64,000 nt of DNA from Pigmentiphaga sp. H8 (GTDB taxonomy: Bacteria > Pseudomonadota > Gammaproteobacteria > Burkholderiales > Burkholderiaceae_B). The notes under the pieces are model-generated. The model saw only the letters and a list, made by a program, of their open reading frames with translations. It made no database searches and was not told the origin of the DNA. The stretch is from the NCBI RefSeq assembly GCF_003854895.1, contig NZ_CP033966.1, positions 4,092,001 to 4,156,000 of the forward strand, in the 5' to 3' direction. Shown here piece after piece: positions 26,774-36,227 of this stretch; within the stretch, counting starts at the first letter, position 1, and every line of letters starts with the position of its first letter. The translations under genes and the position numbers were made by a program.

Positions 26774-28186
26774 TCAGTCCTTCTTGCCGCCGCCCAGCAG
26801 CACGGCCAGCGGCCGCTTGGCGGAAGTGCGGGGCGGCACGGGAGGCGCCTCGCTGTGGACCGGCTCGGTGCCGTTCGCGGGCACGTAGGGGCGGAAGAAG
26901 AAATCGTCGACGGGCTTGGCCGGCGGCTCGTAGCGATGGCGCTCGCCACGTTCGCCGCGTCCGCCATGGCTGCGGACCGGACGTTCGCGATCGCGTTCGC
27001 CGCGCGACGATGCCAGCACCGACGCCGGCAGGTCCAGCTGGCCGCGCGGGATCTCGCGCTTGATCAGCTTCTCGACGTCGAGCAGGAAGCGCTCTTCCTC
27101 GGGCGCGAACAGCGCGATGGCCTCGCCCGTCGCGCCGGCACGGCCGGTGCGCCCGATGCGGTGCACGTAGTCCTCGGCGTTGTAGGGCAGGTCGTAGTTG
27201 ATCACGCAGGGCACGCCGGCCACGTCCAGGCCGCGGGCCGCGACGTCGGTCGCCACCAGCACCTCCAGTTCGCCGGCCTTGAAGGCCTCGAGCGCCTTCA
27301 TGCGATCGGCCTGGGTCTTGTCGCCGTGGATGGACTCGGCCCGCACGCCGTCGCGCTCGAGCTGCCGCGCCAGGCGGGCGGTGCCGATCTTCGTGTTGGA
27401 GAACACGATGACCTGCTTCAGGCCGCGCGACTTGACCAGGTGCACGACCGCCGCGCGCTTGGCGTCGCCGCTCAGCTTGTAGGCGATCTGGCTGACGGTG
27501 TCGGCCGTGGCGTTGCGCGCCGCGACCTCGATCTCGACCGGCTGCGTCAGGTAGGAGCGCGCCAGCTTGCGGATCTCGTTGCTGAAGGTGGCCGAGAACA
27601 GCAGCGTCTGGCGCTGCTGGGGCAGCAGGCGGATGATGCGTTCAAGGTCCGGCAGGAAGCCCATGTCGAGCATCCGGTCGGCCTCGTCCAGCACCAGCAT
27701 GCCGACCTGGCCCAGATTGATGGTTTTCTGCTCGACGTGGTCGAGCAGGCGTCCCGGGGTCGCGATCAGCACCTCGCAGCCGCGCCGCACTTCTTCCTTC
27801 TGGGGGCCGATGTCGACCCCGCCGAAGACCACGGCCGCGCGCAGGGGCGTGAACTGGCTGTAGCGCTTGACGTTATCGGCCACCTGGTCGGCCAGCTCGC
27901 GCGTGGGCGTGAGGATCAGCGCGCGCACGGGATGCCGGGCCGGCGATGCGCTGTGGTTGGCCAAGGGCATGAGCCGATGGAGGATGGGAAGGGTGAAAGC
28001 CGCGGTCTTGCCGGTTCCGGTTTGCGCTGCGCCCATTACGTCGCGGCCGCTGGTGACGACCGGAATTGCTTGCGCCTGGATAGGCGTCGGAATGGTGTAC
28101 CCAGTGGCGACGACCGCCTTGAGTATGTCGGGGTGCAGGCCGAAATCGGCAAAAGAACTGGGCCCTGATGCCGCTGTATCTGTCAT
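26774..28186 (-). CDS. rhlE: DEAD-box ATP-dependent RNA helicase, RhlE-type
   Basis: 470 residues. The Q-motif (FADFGLHPDILKAV...TPIQ), Walker A AQTGTGKTAAF, PTRELADQV, TPGRLLDH, DEAD in VLDEADRMLDMGF, SAT and HRIGRTGRAG are all visible in order. The C-terminal tail is rich in Arg, Gly and Glu (about 385-470), typical of RhlE proteins, and gives non-specific RNA binding. It acts in ribosome assembly and RNA turnover. The start at 28186 is the ATG nearest to the Q-motif; the longer form to 28228 lacks family sequence. Confidence 0.93.
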   Translation of the reverse strand: MTDTAASGPSSFADFGLHPDILKAVVATGYTIPTPIQAQAIPVVTSGRDVMGAAQTGTGKTAAFTLPILHRLMPLANHSASPARHPVRALILTPTRELADQVADNVKRYSQFTPLRAAVVFGGVDIGPQKEEVRRGCEVLIATPGRLLDHVEQKTINLGQVGMLVLDEADRMLDMGFLPDLERIIRLLPQQRQTLLFSATFSNEIRKLARSYLTQPVEIEVAARNATADTVSQIAYKLSGDAKRAAVVHLVKSRGLKQVIVFSNTKIGTARLARQLERDGVRAESIHGDKTQADRMKALEAFKAGELEVLVATDVAARGLDVAGVPCVINYDLPYNAEDYVHRIGRTGRAGATGEAIALFAPEEERFLLDVEKLIKREIPRGQLDLPASVLASSRGERDRERPVRSHGGRGERGERHRYEPPAKPVDDFFFRPYVPANGTEPVHSEAPPVPPRTSAKRPLAVLLGGGKKD

Positions 28187-28368
28187 GGTGGGGGACCACC
28201 AATGCCGCAACACGATGATGCGTATCAATAGTCCAGAAAAATCAAAGACTTAGATTTTACCCCAAAAGCCAGCCTGTCAGCCAGAAGGAAAAACCGGCGG
28301 CGGACGGGCCCGCCGCCCCGGCGCACCATGCTGTAATGGCGGCATCGCCACCCTGCTCCGCATGCGAC

Positions 28369-29103
28369 ATGCGCCTGTCCGTCATCATCATTGCCCGCAA
28401 CGAGGCCCGCAACCTGGCCGACTGCCTGGAATCGGTCCGCTTCGCCGACGAGATCGTCGTGGTCGATTCGGGCAGCACCGACGAGACGGTGGACATCGCG
28501 CGCCAGCACGGCGCCCGGGTCGAGACCACCCCCGACTGGCCCGGCTTCGGCCCGCAGAAGAACCGCGCGCTGGCCCTGGCCACCGGCGACTGGGTGCTGT
28601 CGATCGATGCCGACGAACGGGTGACGCCCGAACTGGCCGCCGCGATCGCCGACGTCCTGCGCGCACCGCGCCACGACGCCTACGACATGCCACGGCTGTC
28701 CAGTTTCTGCGGCCGCTTCATCCGCCACAGCGGCTGGTGGCCCGACCGCGTGCTGCGCCTGTTCCGGCGCGGCACGGCCCGCTTCAGCGACGACCTGGTG
28801 CACGAAAAGGTGGTCGCCGACGGCGCGGTGGGACACCTGGCGCCGCATCTGCTGCACTACACCTATCCCGACCTGGACAGCGCCATCGCCAAGATGAACC
28901 GCTATTCCACGGACAGCGCGCAGGCCCTGCACGCGCGCGGCCGGCGCGCCGGCGTGGGTGCCGCGATCGGGCATGGCGCCTGGACCTTCGTGCGGCTGTA
29001 CGTCTTCAAGCGCGGCTTCCTGGACGGCCGCCACGGGTTCCTGCTCGCGGCCACCGCGGCCGCCGGCAGCTTCTATCGCTATGCGAAGCTCAGCCTGAAA
29101 TAG
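28369..29103 (+). CDS. Family 2 glycosyltransferase, WaaE/KdtX-like
   Basis: 244 residues. GT-A fold with SVIIIARNEARNLADCL at the start, VVVDSGSTDET (nucleotide-binding), and the SIDADERVTPEL Asp-x-Asp metal site near 80. The WWPDRVLRLFRRG and LVHEKVV segments match the lipopolysaccharide-core beta-glucosyltransferases of the WaaE type. It probably adds a hexose to the inner core at the cytoplasmic face of the membrane. The start at 28369 (MRLSVIII) is favoured by family length; an in-frame ATG lies at 28336. Confidence 0.88.
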   Translation: MRLSVIIIARNEARNLADCLESVRFADEIVVVDSGSTDETVDIARQHGARVETTPDWPGFGPQKNRALALATGDWVLSIDADERVTPELAAAIADVLRAPRHDAYDMPRLSSFCGRFIRHSGWWPDRVLRLFRRGTARFSDDLVHEKVVADGAVGHLAPHLLHYTYPDLDSAIAKMNRYSTDSAQALHARGRRAGVGAAIGHGAWTFVRLYVFKRGFLDGRHGFLLAATAAAGSFYRYAKLSLK

Positions 29104-29128
29104 GCGCGGCCAACCGGCGAATGCGGCC

Positions 29129-30205
29129 ATGCGCAAGATCATCCACTGCGATTGCGACTGCTTCTACGCATCGATAGAAATGCGCGACGACCCCAGCCTG
29201 CGCGGCCGGCCGCTGGCCGTGGGCGGGCGGCCCGAGACCCGGGGCGTGGTGGCCACCTGCAACTACGAGGCGCGCAAGTACGGCGTCCATTCGGCGATGT
29301 CGTCGGCGCGCGCGGTGCGGCTGTGCCCGGACCTGCTCATCATTCCGCCCAGGATGGAGATGTACCGCGTGGCCTCGGCGCAGATCATGGACATCTACCG
29401 CGACTACACCGAACTGGTCGAACCGCTGTCGCTGGACGAGGCCTACCTGGACGTGACCGGCAGCGACCGGCTGCAGGGCAGCGCCACGCGGATCGCCAGC
29501 GAGATCCGGCAGCGCGTGGCCCAGGCCGTCGGCATCACCGTCTCGGCGGGCGTGGCGCCCAGCAAGTTCGTGGCCAAGATCGCCAGCGACTGGAACAAGC
29601 CCGACGGCCTGTTCGTGGTGCGCCCGCAGGACGTGGACACCTTCGTGGCGGCCCTGCCCGTCGCCAAGCTTCACGGCGTGGGCAAGGTGACCGGCGCGCG
29701 GCTCAAGGCGCTGGGCGTCGAGACCTGCGCCGACCTGCGGGAATGGGAACACGACCGGCTGCGCGACGAATTCGGCGCGTTCGGCGAACGCCTGCACGAC
29801 CTGTGCCGCGGCATCGACCTGCGCGAGGTCTCGCCCACCCGTGAACGCAAGTCGGTCAGCGTGGAGCAGACCTTCGTGACCGACCTGCACACGCTGGAGG
29901 CGTGCCAGGCGCTCCTGCGCGAGATGCTGGACCAGCTCGACGCGCGCGTGCGGCGCGCCGATGCCCAGAACCACATCCAGAAACTGTTCGTGAAACTGCG
30001 CTTCTCGGACTTCAACCGCACCACCGCCGAAGGCGTGGGCGCGGCGCTGGACGAGGAACAATTCCGCATCCTGCTGGCCACGGCCTTCCGCCGCAACCCG
30101 CGCGCCGTGCGGCTGATGGGCTTGGGCGTGCGCCTGGGCGCCCCCGGCGGACAGCTCGCGCTGTTCGGCGATCAGCCGACGGTTTCGGAACCCGACACCG
30201 TGTAG
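29129..30205 (+). CDS. dinB: DNA polymerase IV
   Basis: 358 residues, Y-family translesion polymerase. Catalytic acidic residues are seen in HCDCDCFYASIE and SLDEAYLDVTG; the helix-hairpin-helix is near HGVGKVTGARLKALGV; the little-finger domain follows to about 335. The C-terminus carries a clear beta-clamp-binding motif QLALF. The gene overlaps the convergent metal-binding protein gene by 34 bp at its 3' end. Confidence 0.95.
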   Translation: MRKIIHCDCDCFYASIEMRDDPSLRGRPLAVGGRPETRGVVATCNYEARKYGVHSAMSSARAVRLCPDLLIIPPRMEMYRVASAQIMDIYRDYTELVEPLSLDEAYLDVTGSDRLQGSATRIASEIRQRVAQAVGITVSAGVAPSKFVAKIASDWNKPDGLFVVRPQDVDTFVAALPVAKLHGVGKVTGARLKALGVETCADLREWEHDRLRDEFGAFGERLHDLCRGIDLREVSPTRERKSVSVEQTFVTDLHTLEACQALLREMLDQLDARVRRADAQNHIQKLFVKLRFSDFNRTTAEGVGAALDEEQFRILLATAFRRNPRAVRLMGLGVRLGAPGGQLALFGDQPTVSEPDTV

Positions 30206-30381
30206 CCGGCCTCTTCGATCAGCTTGGCGATGCGCGCGGCATCGCCGGCCTGGTCGACGCGCACCTTCCCGGCGCCCAGGTCGACCTCGACATGGGCCTG
30301 GGGGTAGGCGGACTGCACCGCCTGGGTGACGGACTTGACGCAGTGTCCGCAGCTCATTCCCTGCACCTGGAATTCAAACAT
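30172..30381 (-). CDS. CopZ-like heavy-metal-associated protein
   Basis: 69 residues, a single HMA domain (beta-alpha-beta-beta-alpha-beta) with the metal-binding motif MSCGHC at residues 9-14. AAAGGAG stands 7 nt upstream of the ATG. It binds Cu(I) or a similar soft metal and hands it to a P-type ATPase or regulator; no such gene is adjacent in this window. Its 3' end overlaps that of dinB on the opposite strand. Confidence 0.9.
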   Translation of the reverse strand: MFEFQVQGMSCGHCVKSVTQAVQSAYPQAHVEVDLGAGKVRVDQAGDAARIAKLIEEAGYTVSGSETVG

Positions 30382-30437
30382 GGCATGACTCCTTTCTTGA
30401 TGGTGTAGCCAGTATTTCCCTTCCCACGATGGCAAGG

Positions 30438-31697
30438 TCAAGCGCCGTTGCGCCGCGCCAACCAACGGGCGGCACCCTGCCCCGACCAGCGGCCGCTGGC
30501 AAGGCAGGCCGTGAGCAGATAGCCGCCGGTGGGCGCCTCCCAATCCAGCATCTCGCCGGCGCAGAAGACACCGGGCAGCGCGCCCAGCATGCCGTGTTCG
30601 TCCATGCCGTCGAACGCCACGCCGCCGGCGCTGCTGATGGCCTCGTCGATGGGACGCGGCGCGCGCAGCGTCAAGGGCAGCGACTTCACCCAGGCGGCCA
30701 GCCTGGCGGGATCGTGGAAGTCGGCGGCCGGCACGATCTCGCGCAGCAGGCCCGCCTTCACGCCATCCACCTTGATACGCGCGCGCAGATGGTTGGCCAT
30801 GGATTTGCTGCCGCGCGGCCACGCCAGTTCCTCGGCGACACGCTCCATGCCCAGCCCGGGCGCCAGGTCGAGCCGCAATTCGGCGTGGCCGTGGCGAGCG
30901 ACGGCCTCGCGCAGGCGGGCCGAGGCGGCATAGACCAGGCTGCCCTCGACGCCGTAGCCGGACACGACGAACTCGCCGCCGCGGCGCCACTCGCCCTGCT
31001 CGTCGGACATGGCGAGCGTGACCGCGCGTACCGGCTGCCCCGCGTAGCGTTCGCGGAAATGCGGACTCCAGTCGATCTCGAAACCGCAGTTGGCAGGCGC
31101 CAGCGGTGCGATGCGCACGCCGCGCCCGGCCAGCCACGGCACCCAGGCCGCGTCCGATCCCAGCCGCGGCCAACTCGCGCCGCCCAGGGCCAGCACCACG
31201 GCATCGTGGTGCTGGACCGCGCGGCCGGCCGGCGTGTCGAAGGCCAGCGCACCGCCCTCCTCCCATCCCAGCCATCGATGCCGCATGTGCAGGCGCACGC
31301 CCTGCCCCCGCAGCCGGTGCAGCCACGCGCGCAACAGCGGCGCGGCCTTCATTTCCTTGGGAAAGACCCGGCCCGAGGAGCCGACGAAGGTCTCGATGCC
31401 CAGGCCATGCACCCAATCGCATATGGCCCGGGCGCCGAACGCTTCGAGCATGGGTGCCAGCGCCTCGGCGCGATCGCCATAGCGGGCCAGGAAGGCCGCC
31501 GCCGGTTCGGAATGGGTGATGTTCAGGCCGCCTATGCCTGCCAGCAGGAACTTGCGGCCCGCCGACGGCATGGCGTCGTAGACGTCCACCGCGATGCCCG
31601 CCCCGGCCAGGACCTCGGCGGCCATCAGGCCCGCCGGCCCGGCGCCCACCACGGCGGCGCGACCGGACGCGGTCAACGGCCCGGCCATGGCCGGCAC
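30438..31697 (-). CDS. HI0933/BaiN-like FAD-dependent oxidoreductase
   Basis: 419 residues. The dinucleotide motif AVVGAGPAGLMAAEVLAGAG is near 14-33, GRKFLLAGIGGLNITHSE is the family's second motif, and PTGGYLLTACLASG closes the FAD site near the C-terminus. The physiological substrate of most members is unknown. Two starts 3 codons apart (31697 and 31688) are possible. It follows the second iclR gene by 10 nt and may be its cotranscribed neighbour. Confidence 0.88.
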   Translation of the reverse strand: MPAMAGPLTASGRAAVVGAGPAGLMAAEVLAGAGIAVDVYDAMPSAGRKFLLAGIGGLNITHSEPAAAFLARYGDRAEALAPMLEAFGARAICDWVHGLGIETFVGSSGRVFPKEMKAAPLLRAWLHRLRGQGVRLHMRHRWLGWEEGGALAFDTPAGRAVQHHDAVVLALGGASWPRLGSDAAWVPWLAGRGVRIAPLAPANCGFEIDWSPHFRERYAGQPVRAVTLAMSDEQGEWRRGGEFVVSGYGVEGSLVYAASARLREAVARHGHAELRLDLAPGLGMERVAEELAWPRGSKSMANHLRARIKVDGVKAGLLREIVPAADFHDPARLAAWVKSLPLTLRAPRPIDEAISSAGGVAFDGMDEHGMLGALPGVFCAGEMLDWEAPTGGYLLTACLASGRWSGQGAARWLARRNGA

Positions 31698-31707
31698 GGC
31701 GCACCGT

Positions 31708-32535
31708 TCACAGGTTGACGACCCGGCCCATGGCCAGTTTCTCGGGCGAATAATTCAACAGGCGGGACAACTCCATGGCGGTGTTGCGCACCCGGCCGAC
31801 CAGGTCGTCGATACGCTCGGGCTCGAAGCGCGACGAGGGGATCGTGGCGCCCAGCGCGGCCACGATGCGACCGGTGGCGTCGCGCACCGGCGCGGCGATG
31901 GTCGAGACCCGCGCCTCGAAGAAGGCTTCCTGCAGCACATAGCCGCGTTCACGGTCCTTCTGCACCAGCTCGTACAAATCCATCACGGTCGTGGGCGTGC
32001 TGGAGGAATAGCTGGCCAGGTGTTCCTCGGGGAACAGCTCGCGCAGTTCGTCCAGCGTGAGATCCTCCAGCAGGACGCGGCCCAGCACCGTGGCGTGCGC
32101 GGGCAGCCGCGTGCCGACGTGGACCGAGCTGGTGAAGGGCGTGGGCGCCGACGACTTGGCGACGTAGACGATGGAGCGGCCATCGCGCACGACCAGGTTG
32201 CACGAGAACCCGATCTCGCCGCGCAGGCGCTCCAGCAGGGGCGCGCCCAGTTCGGTCAGTTCGAGCGAGGCCAGATATTCGAAGCCCAGCCGCAGCACGG
32301 CCAGTCCGAGCCGGTAGTCGTGCCCGCCCTCGGCCCGCTGGACGAAGCCCATGGACTCCAGGGTCATCAGCAACCGGAAGACGGTGGATCGCGGCAGGCT
32401 GAGGCGGCGCGCCAGTTCGGGGGCCGACAGCTTGCGGTCGACGTGGCTGAATTGTCCCAGCAACAGCAGGCCGCGCTCCAGCGCCGGGACGAGATACTTG
32501 TCCTGCGCGACCTCCGAGATATTCCCTTTGCTCAT
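31708..32535 (-). CDS. IclR-family transcriptional regulator (second paralogue)
   Basis: 275 residues with the same architecture as the IclR at 23397-24239: winged helix (SAPELARRLSLPRSTVFRLLMTLESMGF) and GAF-like effector domain (GFSCNLVVRDGRSIVYVAK, VGTRLPAHATVLGRVLL). Sequence similarity is high through both domains. It is downstream of the ABC transporter and SDR genes on the same strand and likely regulates them, possibly together with the paralogue, since the two operons share promoter elements. Confidence 0.92.
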   Translation of the reverse strand: MSKGNISEVAQDKYLVPALERGLLLLGQFSHVDRKLSAPELARRLSLPRSTVFRLLMTLESMGFVQRAEGGHDYRLGLAVLRLGFEYLASLELTELGAPLLERLRGEIGFSCNLVVRDGRSIVYVAKSSAPTPFTSSVHVGTRLPAHATVLGRVLLEDLTLDELRELFPEEHLASYSSSTPTTVMDLYELVQKDRERGYVLQEAFFEARVSTIAAPVRDATGRIVAALGATIPSSRFEPERIDDLVGRVRNTAMELSRLLNYSPEKLAMGRVVNL

Positions 32536-32616
32536 GGTGTGACCGACTGTCTGATGGCTTGCGGACGGAATGATACCGGTCCCGACGGGCGGTGCCGGCC
32601 ACGCCGCCCGCTTTTT

Positions 32617-33399
32617 TCAATTCATCACGAAACCGCCGTTGACCGGAAGGAGTTGCCCGGTAACGAAGCGCGCGAGGTCCGACAGCGCGAACAGCACCGA
32701 TCCGCTCACGTCCTCGGGCACCTGTTCGCGGTGGATCGCCCGCTGGTCATGGTAGAGCTGGTGCCGCGCCTCGGGCACGTACTCCGTCGCCTCGACCAGG
32801 GTCAGCCCCGGGGCAATGGCATTGACGGTGATGTTGTCGGCGCCGAACTCGCGCGCCAGCGACCGCGTCATCGCCGTGACCGCGCCCTTGCTGGCGACGT
32901 AGGCCATCAGGTTGGGCGCGCCCCACAGGGCCGTGTCCGACGCAAGGTTGACGATGGCGCCCCGGCCCGACGCCTTCAGCGCCGCGTGGCAGGCGACGGA
33001 CATCAGCCAGGTGCCGCGCACGTTGACCTGCATGACCTTGTCCCACACCTCGACCTCGAGCTGGTGCGCCGTGCGCCCACCCGAATTGGTGATGGCGGCG
33101 TTGTTCACCAGCCCGTCCAACCCGCCCAGCAGTTCGACGGCGCGCGCCGCGCACCGCTCGACCGAGGCCTTGTCGCCCAGGTCGACTTCGATGCCGTGCA
33201 CCGGAAAGCCCCGCGCCTGCAGCGACTCGACCGCCTCTTTCAGCGTGTCGGCCAGGATGTCGGCCATGGCCACCTGCGCGCCGGCCTGGCACAGCGCCAC
33301 CGCGAACTCGTAGCCCAGCCCGCGCGCCGCGCCCGTCACCAGGATGCGGCGGCCCCGCAGGAGATTACCGATAGTGCTTGAATCCAACATTGCTCCCAT
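32617..33399 (-). CDS. Short-chain dehydrogenase/reductase
   Basis: 260 residues, classical SDR. TGAARGLG (22-29), NNAA (99-102), Ser154 and the intact Tyr167/Lys171 pair in YVASK. Ends with TGQLLPVNGGFVMN. A second in-frame ATG lies 9 nt downstream (33390). It follows the permease gene by 9 nt, so it belongs to the ABC operon and probably works on the imported compound or an early product. Confidence 0.9.
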   Translation of the reverse strand: MGAMLDSSTIGNLLRGRRILVTGAARGLGYEFAVALCQAGAQVAMADILADTLKEAVESLQARGFPVHGIEVDLGDKASVERCAARAVELLGGLDGLVNNAAITNSGGRTAHQLEVEVWDKVMQVNVRGTWLMSVACHAALKASGRGAIVNLASDTALWGAPNLMAYVASKGAVTAMTRSLAREFGADNITVNAIAPGLTLVEATEYVPEARHQLYHDQRAIHREQVPEDVSGSVLFALSDLARFVTGQLLPVNGGFVMN

Positions 33400-33408
33400 T
33401 ACCCGCGC

Positions 33409-34257
33409 TCAGACCGTGGTGGTGGCCGCGCGCGGCAGATAGTGAAGTACGCGCTTCTCGGCCCAGACGACGCCCGCGTAGGCGACGATGCCGATCAGCG
33501 TAAGCACCGCGATCGTGACGAACACGGCCGAGGTATTGCCCTGCCCCTCGCCGTCGACCAGCAGGAAGCCCAGGCCCAGGTTGCCCCCGACCAGTTCGCC
33601 CACGGTCACGCCGATGACGGCCAGCGTCGAGGCGATGCGCAGGCCCGAGAACAGCGCCGGCAGCGCCGACGGGAACTCGACCAGGCGGAAGATCTGCCAG
33701 CGGCTGGCGTTGAGCGTGCGGACCAGGTTGACCATGTCCGGGTCCACGGTGCGCACCGCCGACAGCACGTTGATCATGACCGGGAAGAACACGATCAGGA
33801 TGGCGACCAGGATCTTGGGATAGATGGTATAGCCCAGCCACATCACGAACAGCGGCGCGAAGGCCACCTTGGGCGCGATCTGCAGCGCCAGGATGTACGG
33901 CGACAGGATGGATTCGGTGGTGGGCGACAGGCCCAGCACCACGCCCACCACCAGGCCCAGCAAGGCGCCCAGGATGAAGCCGACGATCACCTCGAACGCG
34001 GTGATGCCGCTGTGCATGAGCAGCTCGCTGGTCTGCCACATATGGCCGAATTCCTGGACCACGCGGCTGAAGCGGGGCAGGATGAATTCCGGCATCTTGA
34101 GCAGGCCGGGACCCCATTCCCAGGCGGCCAGGAACACCACCAGGACCAGCAGGCTGCCGGCGGCCGTGGCGACCTTGCCCGAGAAGAACGGGCGGGCCGC
34201 CGGCTTGGCGGCGCCCGCCGCGGCGGGCGCGTTTTCGTTGGATACGGATACAGACAT
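33409..34257 (-). CDS. ABC transporter permease (SsuC/TauC/NrtB type)
   Basis: 282 residues, about six transmembrane helices after a cytoplasmic Ala/Pro-rich start. The ATPase-contact loop is visible as SALPALFSGLRIASTLAVIGVTVGEL (EAA-type motif near 215-240). It shares a TAATG junction with the binding-protein gene (1-bp overlap). It forms the membrane channel of the importer; ligand unknown. Confidence 0.93.
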   Translation of the reverse strand: MSVSVSNENAPAAAGAAKPAARPFFSGKVATAAGSLLVLVVFLAAWEWGPGLLKMPEFILPRFSRVVQEFGHMWQTSELLMHSGITAFEVIVGFILGALLGLVVGVVLGLSPTTESILSPYILALQIAPKVAFAPLFVMWLGYTIYPKILVAILIVFFPVMINVLSAVRTVDPDMVNLVRTLNASRWQIFRLVEFPSALPALFSGLRIASTLAVIGVTVGELVGGNLGLGFLLVDGEGQGNTSAVFVTIAVLTLIGIVAYAGVVWAEKRVLHYLPRAATTTV

Positions 34258-35252
34258 TACCGCTCAACCCCGACGAACTGGTTCGTATAAAGATCGGTCA
34301 AGGGCGCGGCCTTGGACACGATGCCTTCCGACACGTAGAACTTCTGCACTTCCGCCAGGCGGGCGGTGTCCATCTGGCCCAGCACCTTCTGGTCGGCGTA
34401 CACGTACTTGTTGTACAGGCGCAGGATGCGCTCGAGCTTCTCTTCCTTGCCCTTGAAGGCCGGCGCGGCCTGGGCGTAGGTGGCGGCGGCGCTCTTGGGA
34501 TCCTTCATCACGTCCTGCATGCCGCGCAGGGTCGCGCGCACCAGGCGCTTGATCAGGTCCGGGTTGTTCTTGATCGTTTCGTCCGAGGCGATGATGGCCT
34601 GCGCCATGCTGTTGAACGGCTTGTCGACCTTCAGGTACTCGACGTTGCCGTTGGTGGCCTCGTCGGCATCGACCAGCCAGTCGGGCGTGGCGGCCATGCC
34701 CTCGGACTTGCCGGCGGCGAACAGCTGCCAGACGCCGGCCGGGCCCGCGGCCTGGATGGACACGTCGTTCTTGCTCAGGTTGTACTTCTTGAGCGTGCCC
34801 AGCAGCGCGTAGTAGGTCGTGTCGCTGTACGAGATCACGGTCAGGGTCTTGCCCTTGAGATCAGGAACCGACTTGATCGGACCGTTCTTCTTGACCGCCA
34901 GCGCCGACAGCGAGCCGGCGCCCAGCACGGCGACGGCCTTCACCGGCACGCCGTTGGCGCGGACGATGATGGGCGTGTCGCCGATGGCGCCGCCGATCAC
35001 GGCATTGCCGGCGCCGATCTGCTTGGCGACGTCGACGCCGCCCTTGCCCAGCACGAAATTGACCTTGATGTTCTCATCGGCGTAGTAGCCGCGCTGCTGC
35101 GCGATCATCCACGGGGCGAAGGCCGGCAGCGTGGGCGGCGCGGGCAGCAGATAGTTCACTTCCTCGGGCGCGGCGTGGACGGCGAAGGGCGAGGCGACAG
35201 CCACGGCGACGGCGGCCAGTTTGAAGCTGAACGAGACCAGAGCTTTTTTCAT
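34257..35252 (-). CDS. ABC transporter periplasmic substrate-binding protein (NMT1/SsuA type)
   Basis: 331 residues. Signal peptide MKKALVSFSFKLAAVAVAVA with cleavage after VHA at about residue 27. The mature part has the NMT1/THI5-like fold: LPAFAPWMIAQQRGYYADENIKV, then GAIGDTPIIVRANGVPVKAV. This family binds nitrate, sulfonates, pyrimidine precursors and aromatic acids such as phthalate. The shared promoter with the Rieske/extradiol operon favours an aromatic ligand (inference). Confidence 0.92.
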   Translation of the reverse strand: MKKALVSFSFKLAAVAVAVASPFAVHAAPEEVNYLLPAPPTLPAFAPWMIAQQRGYYADENIKVNFVLGKGGVDVAKQIGAGNAVIGGAIGDTPIIVRANGVPVKAVAVLGAGSLSALAVKKNGPIKSVPDLKGKTLTVISYSDTTYYALLGTLKKYNLSKNDVSIQAAGPAGVWQLFAAGKSEGMAATPDWLVDADEATNGNVEYLKVDKPFNSMAQAIIASDETIKNNPDLIKRLVRATLRGMQDVMKDPKSAAATYAQAAPAFKGKEEKLERILRLYNKYVYADQKVLGQMDTARLAEVQKFYVSEGIVSKAAPLTDLYTNQFVGVER

Positions 35253-35315
35253 AGGGCTTCCTGTAAAGAATGGGCGCCCACGGGCGCGACGTGCGTGATC
35301 GGGAGAAATGGACGG

Positions 35316-36101
35316 TCAGTGCAGTTCGGCGGTTTCCTTGCCGACCTTCAGCAACTCCATCAGGCGCCCCTGCAGCGGGCCGATTTCCGGCAGCTTGCGC
35401 CGCTCCAGCGGGTTGTCCCGCATGGGCAGGTCGACGACGATTTCCTCGATGATGGTGCCGGGACGCTCGCTCATGACCAGCAGGCGGTCGGACAGCGCGA
35501 TGGCCTCCACCAGGTCGTGGGTGATGAACAGCGCCGTCTTGCGCTTCTCGTACACCATCTTGGCCAGGTCCTGCTGCAGCACCATCTTGGTCTGCGCATC
35601 CAGGGCCGAGAACGGTTCGTCCAGCAGCAGCACCTGCGGGTCCACGGCCAGCGTGCGAGCCAGCGCGGCACGCTGGCGCATGCCACCCGACAACTGGTAG
35701 GGATAGTGTTCCTCGAAGCCCTTCAGGTGGCACTTGGCCAACAGCTCGTCGGCGATCACCTTGCGCTCGCGGGCCGGGGCACCGTCGATTTCCAGTCCCA
35801 GCTCGACATTGGCGCGGATGGTGCGCCACGGCATCAGCAAATCCTTCTGCAGCATGAACGCCACCTTGCGCACGGGCTTGGTGACGCGCTCGCCGCCCAC
35901 GTAGACCTCGCCCTCGCTGGGCAGGTAGAGGCCGGCGCCCATGTTCAGCAACGTACTCTTGCCGCAACCCGACGGGCCGATGATGGACACCACCTCGCCG
36001 CTGCGTATGCTGAGATTGACGTCGGTGACCGCGGTGCGGGGTTCTCCCGTCTGGCGATCCATGAAGCGCTTGCCAACCTTGCGGAACTCGATTTCATTCA
36101 T
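35316..36101 (-). CDS. ABC transporter ATP-binding protein (SsuB/TauB type)
   Basis: 261 residues. Walker A GPSGCGKST, Q-loop MLQKDLLMPWRT, signature QLSGGMRQRAAL, Walker B LLLDEPFSALDA and the switch His in ITHDLVEAI are all intact. First gene of the transporter operon, downstream of promoter module B. It powers import with the permease and binding protein encoded next. Confidence 0.95.
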   Translation of the reverse strand: MNEIEFRKVGKRFMDRQTGEPRTAVTDVNLSIRSGEVVSIIGPSGCGKSTLLNMGAGLYLPSEGEVYVGGERVTKPVRKVAFMLQKDLLMPWRTIRANVELGLEIDGAPARERKVIADELLAKCHLKGFEEHYPYQLSGGMRQRAALARTLAVDPQVLLLDEPFSALDAQTKMVLQQDLAKMVYEKRKTALFITHDLVEAIALSDRLLVMSERPGTIIEEIVVDLPMRDNPLERRKLPEIGPLQGRLMELLKVGKETAELH

Positions 36102-36227
36102 GTTGCGGGCCTGTAGGAACCGAAGCTTCGATCCGGCGGCGAACGGGAGCGGAACTGCCCCATCCCCGTGGTTGCGGGGGGCCGGACACTGCGATAGTGT
36201 TATTCGATCGCTGGGCCGGCATCGTTC

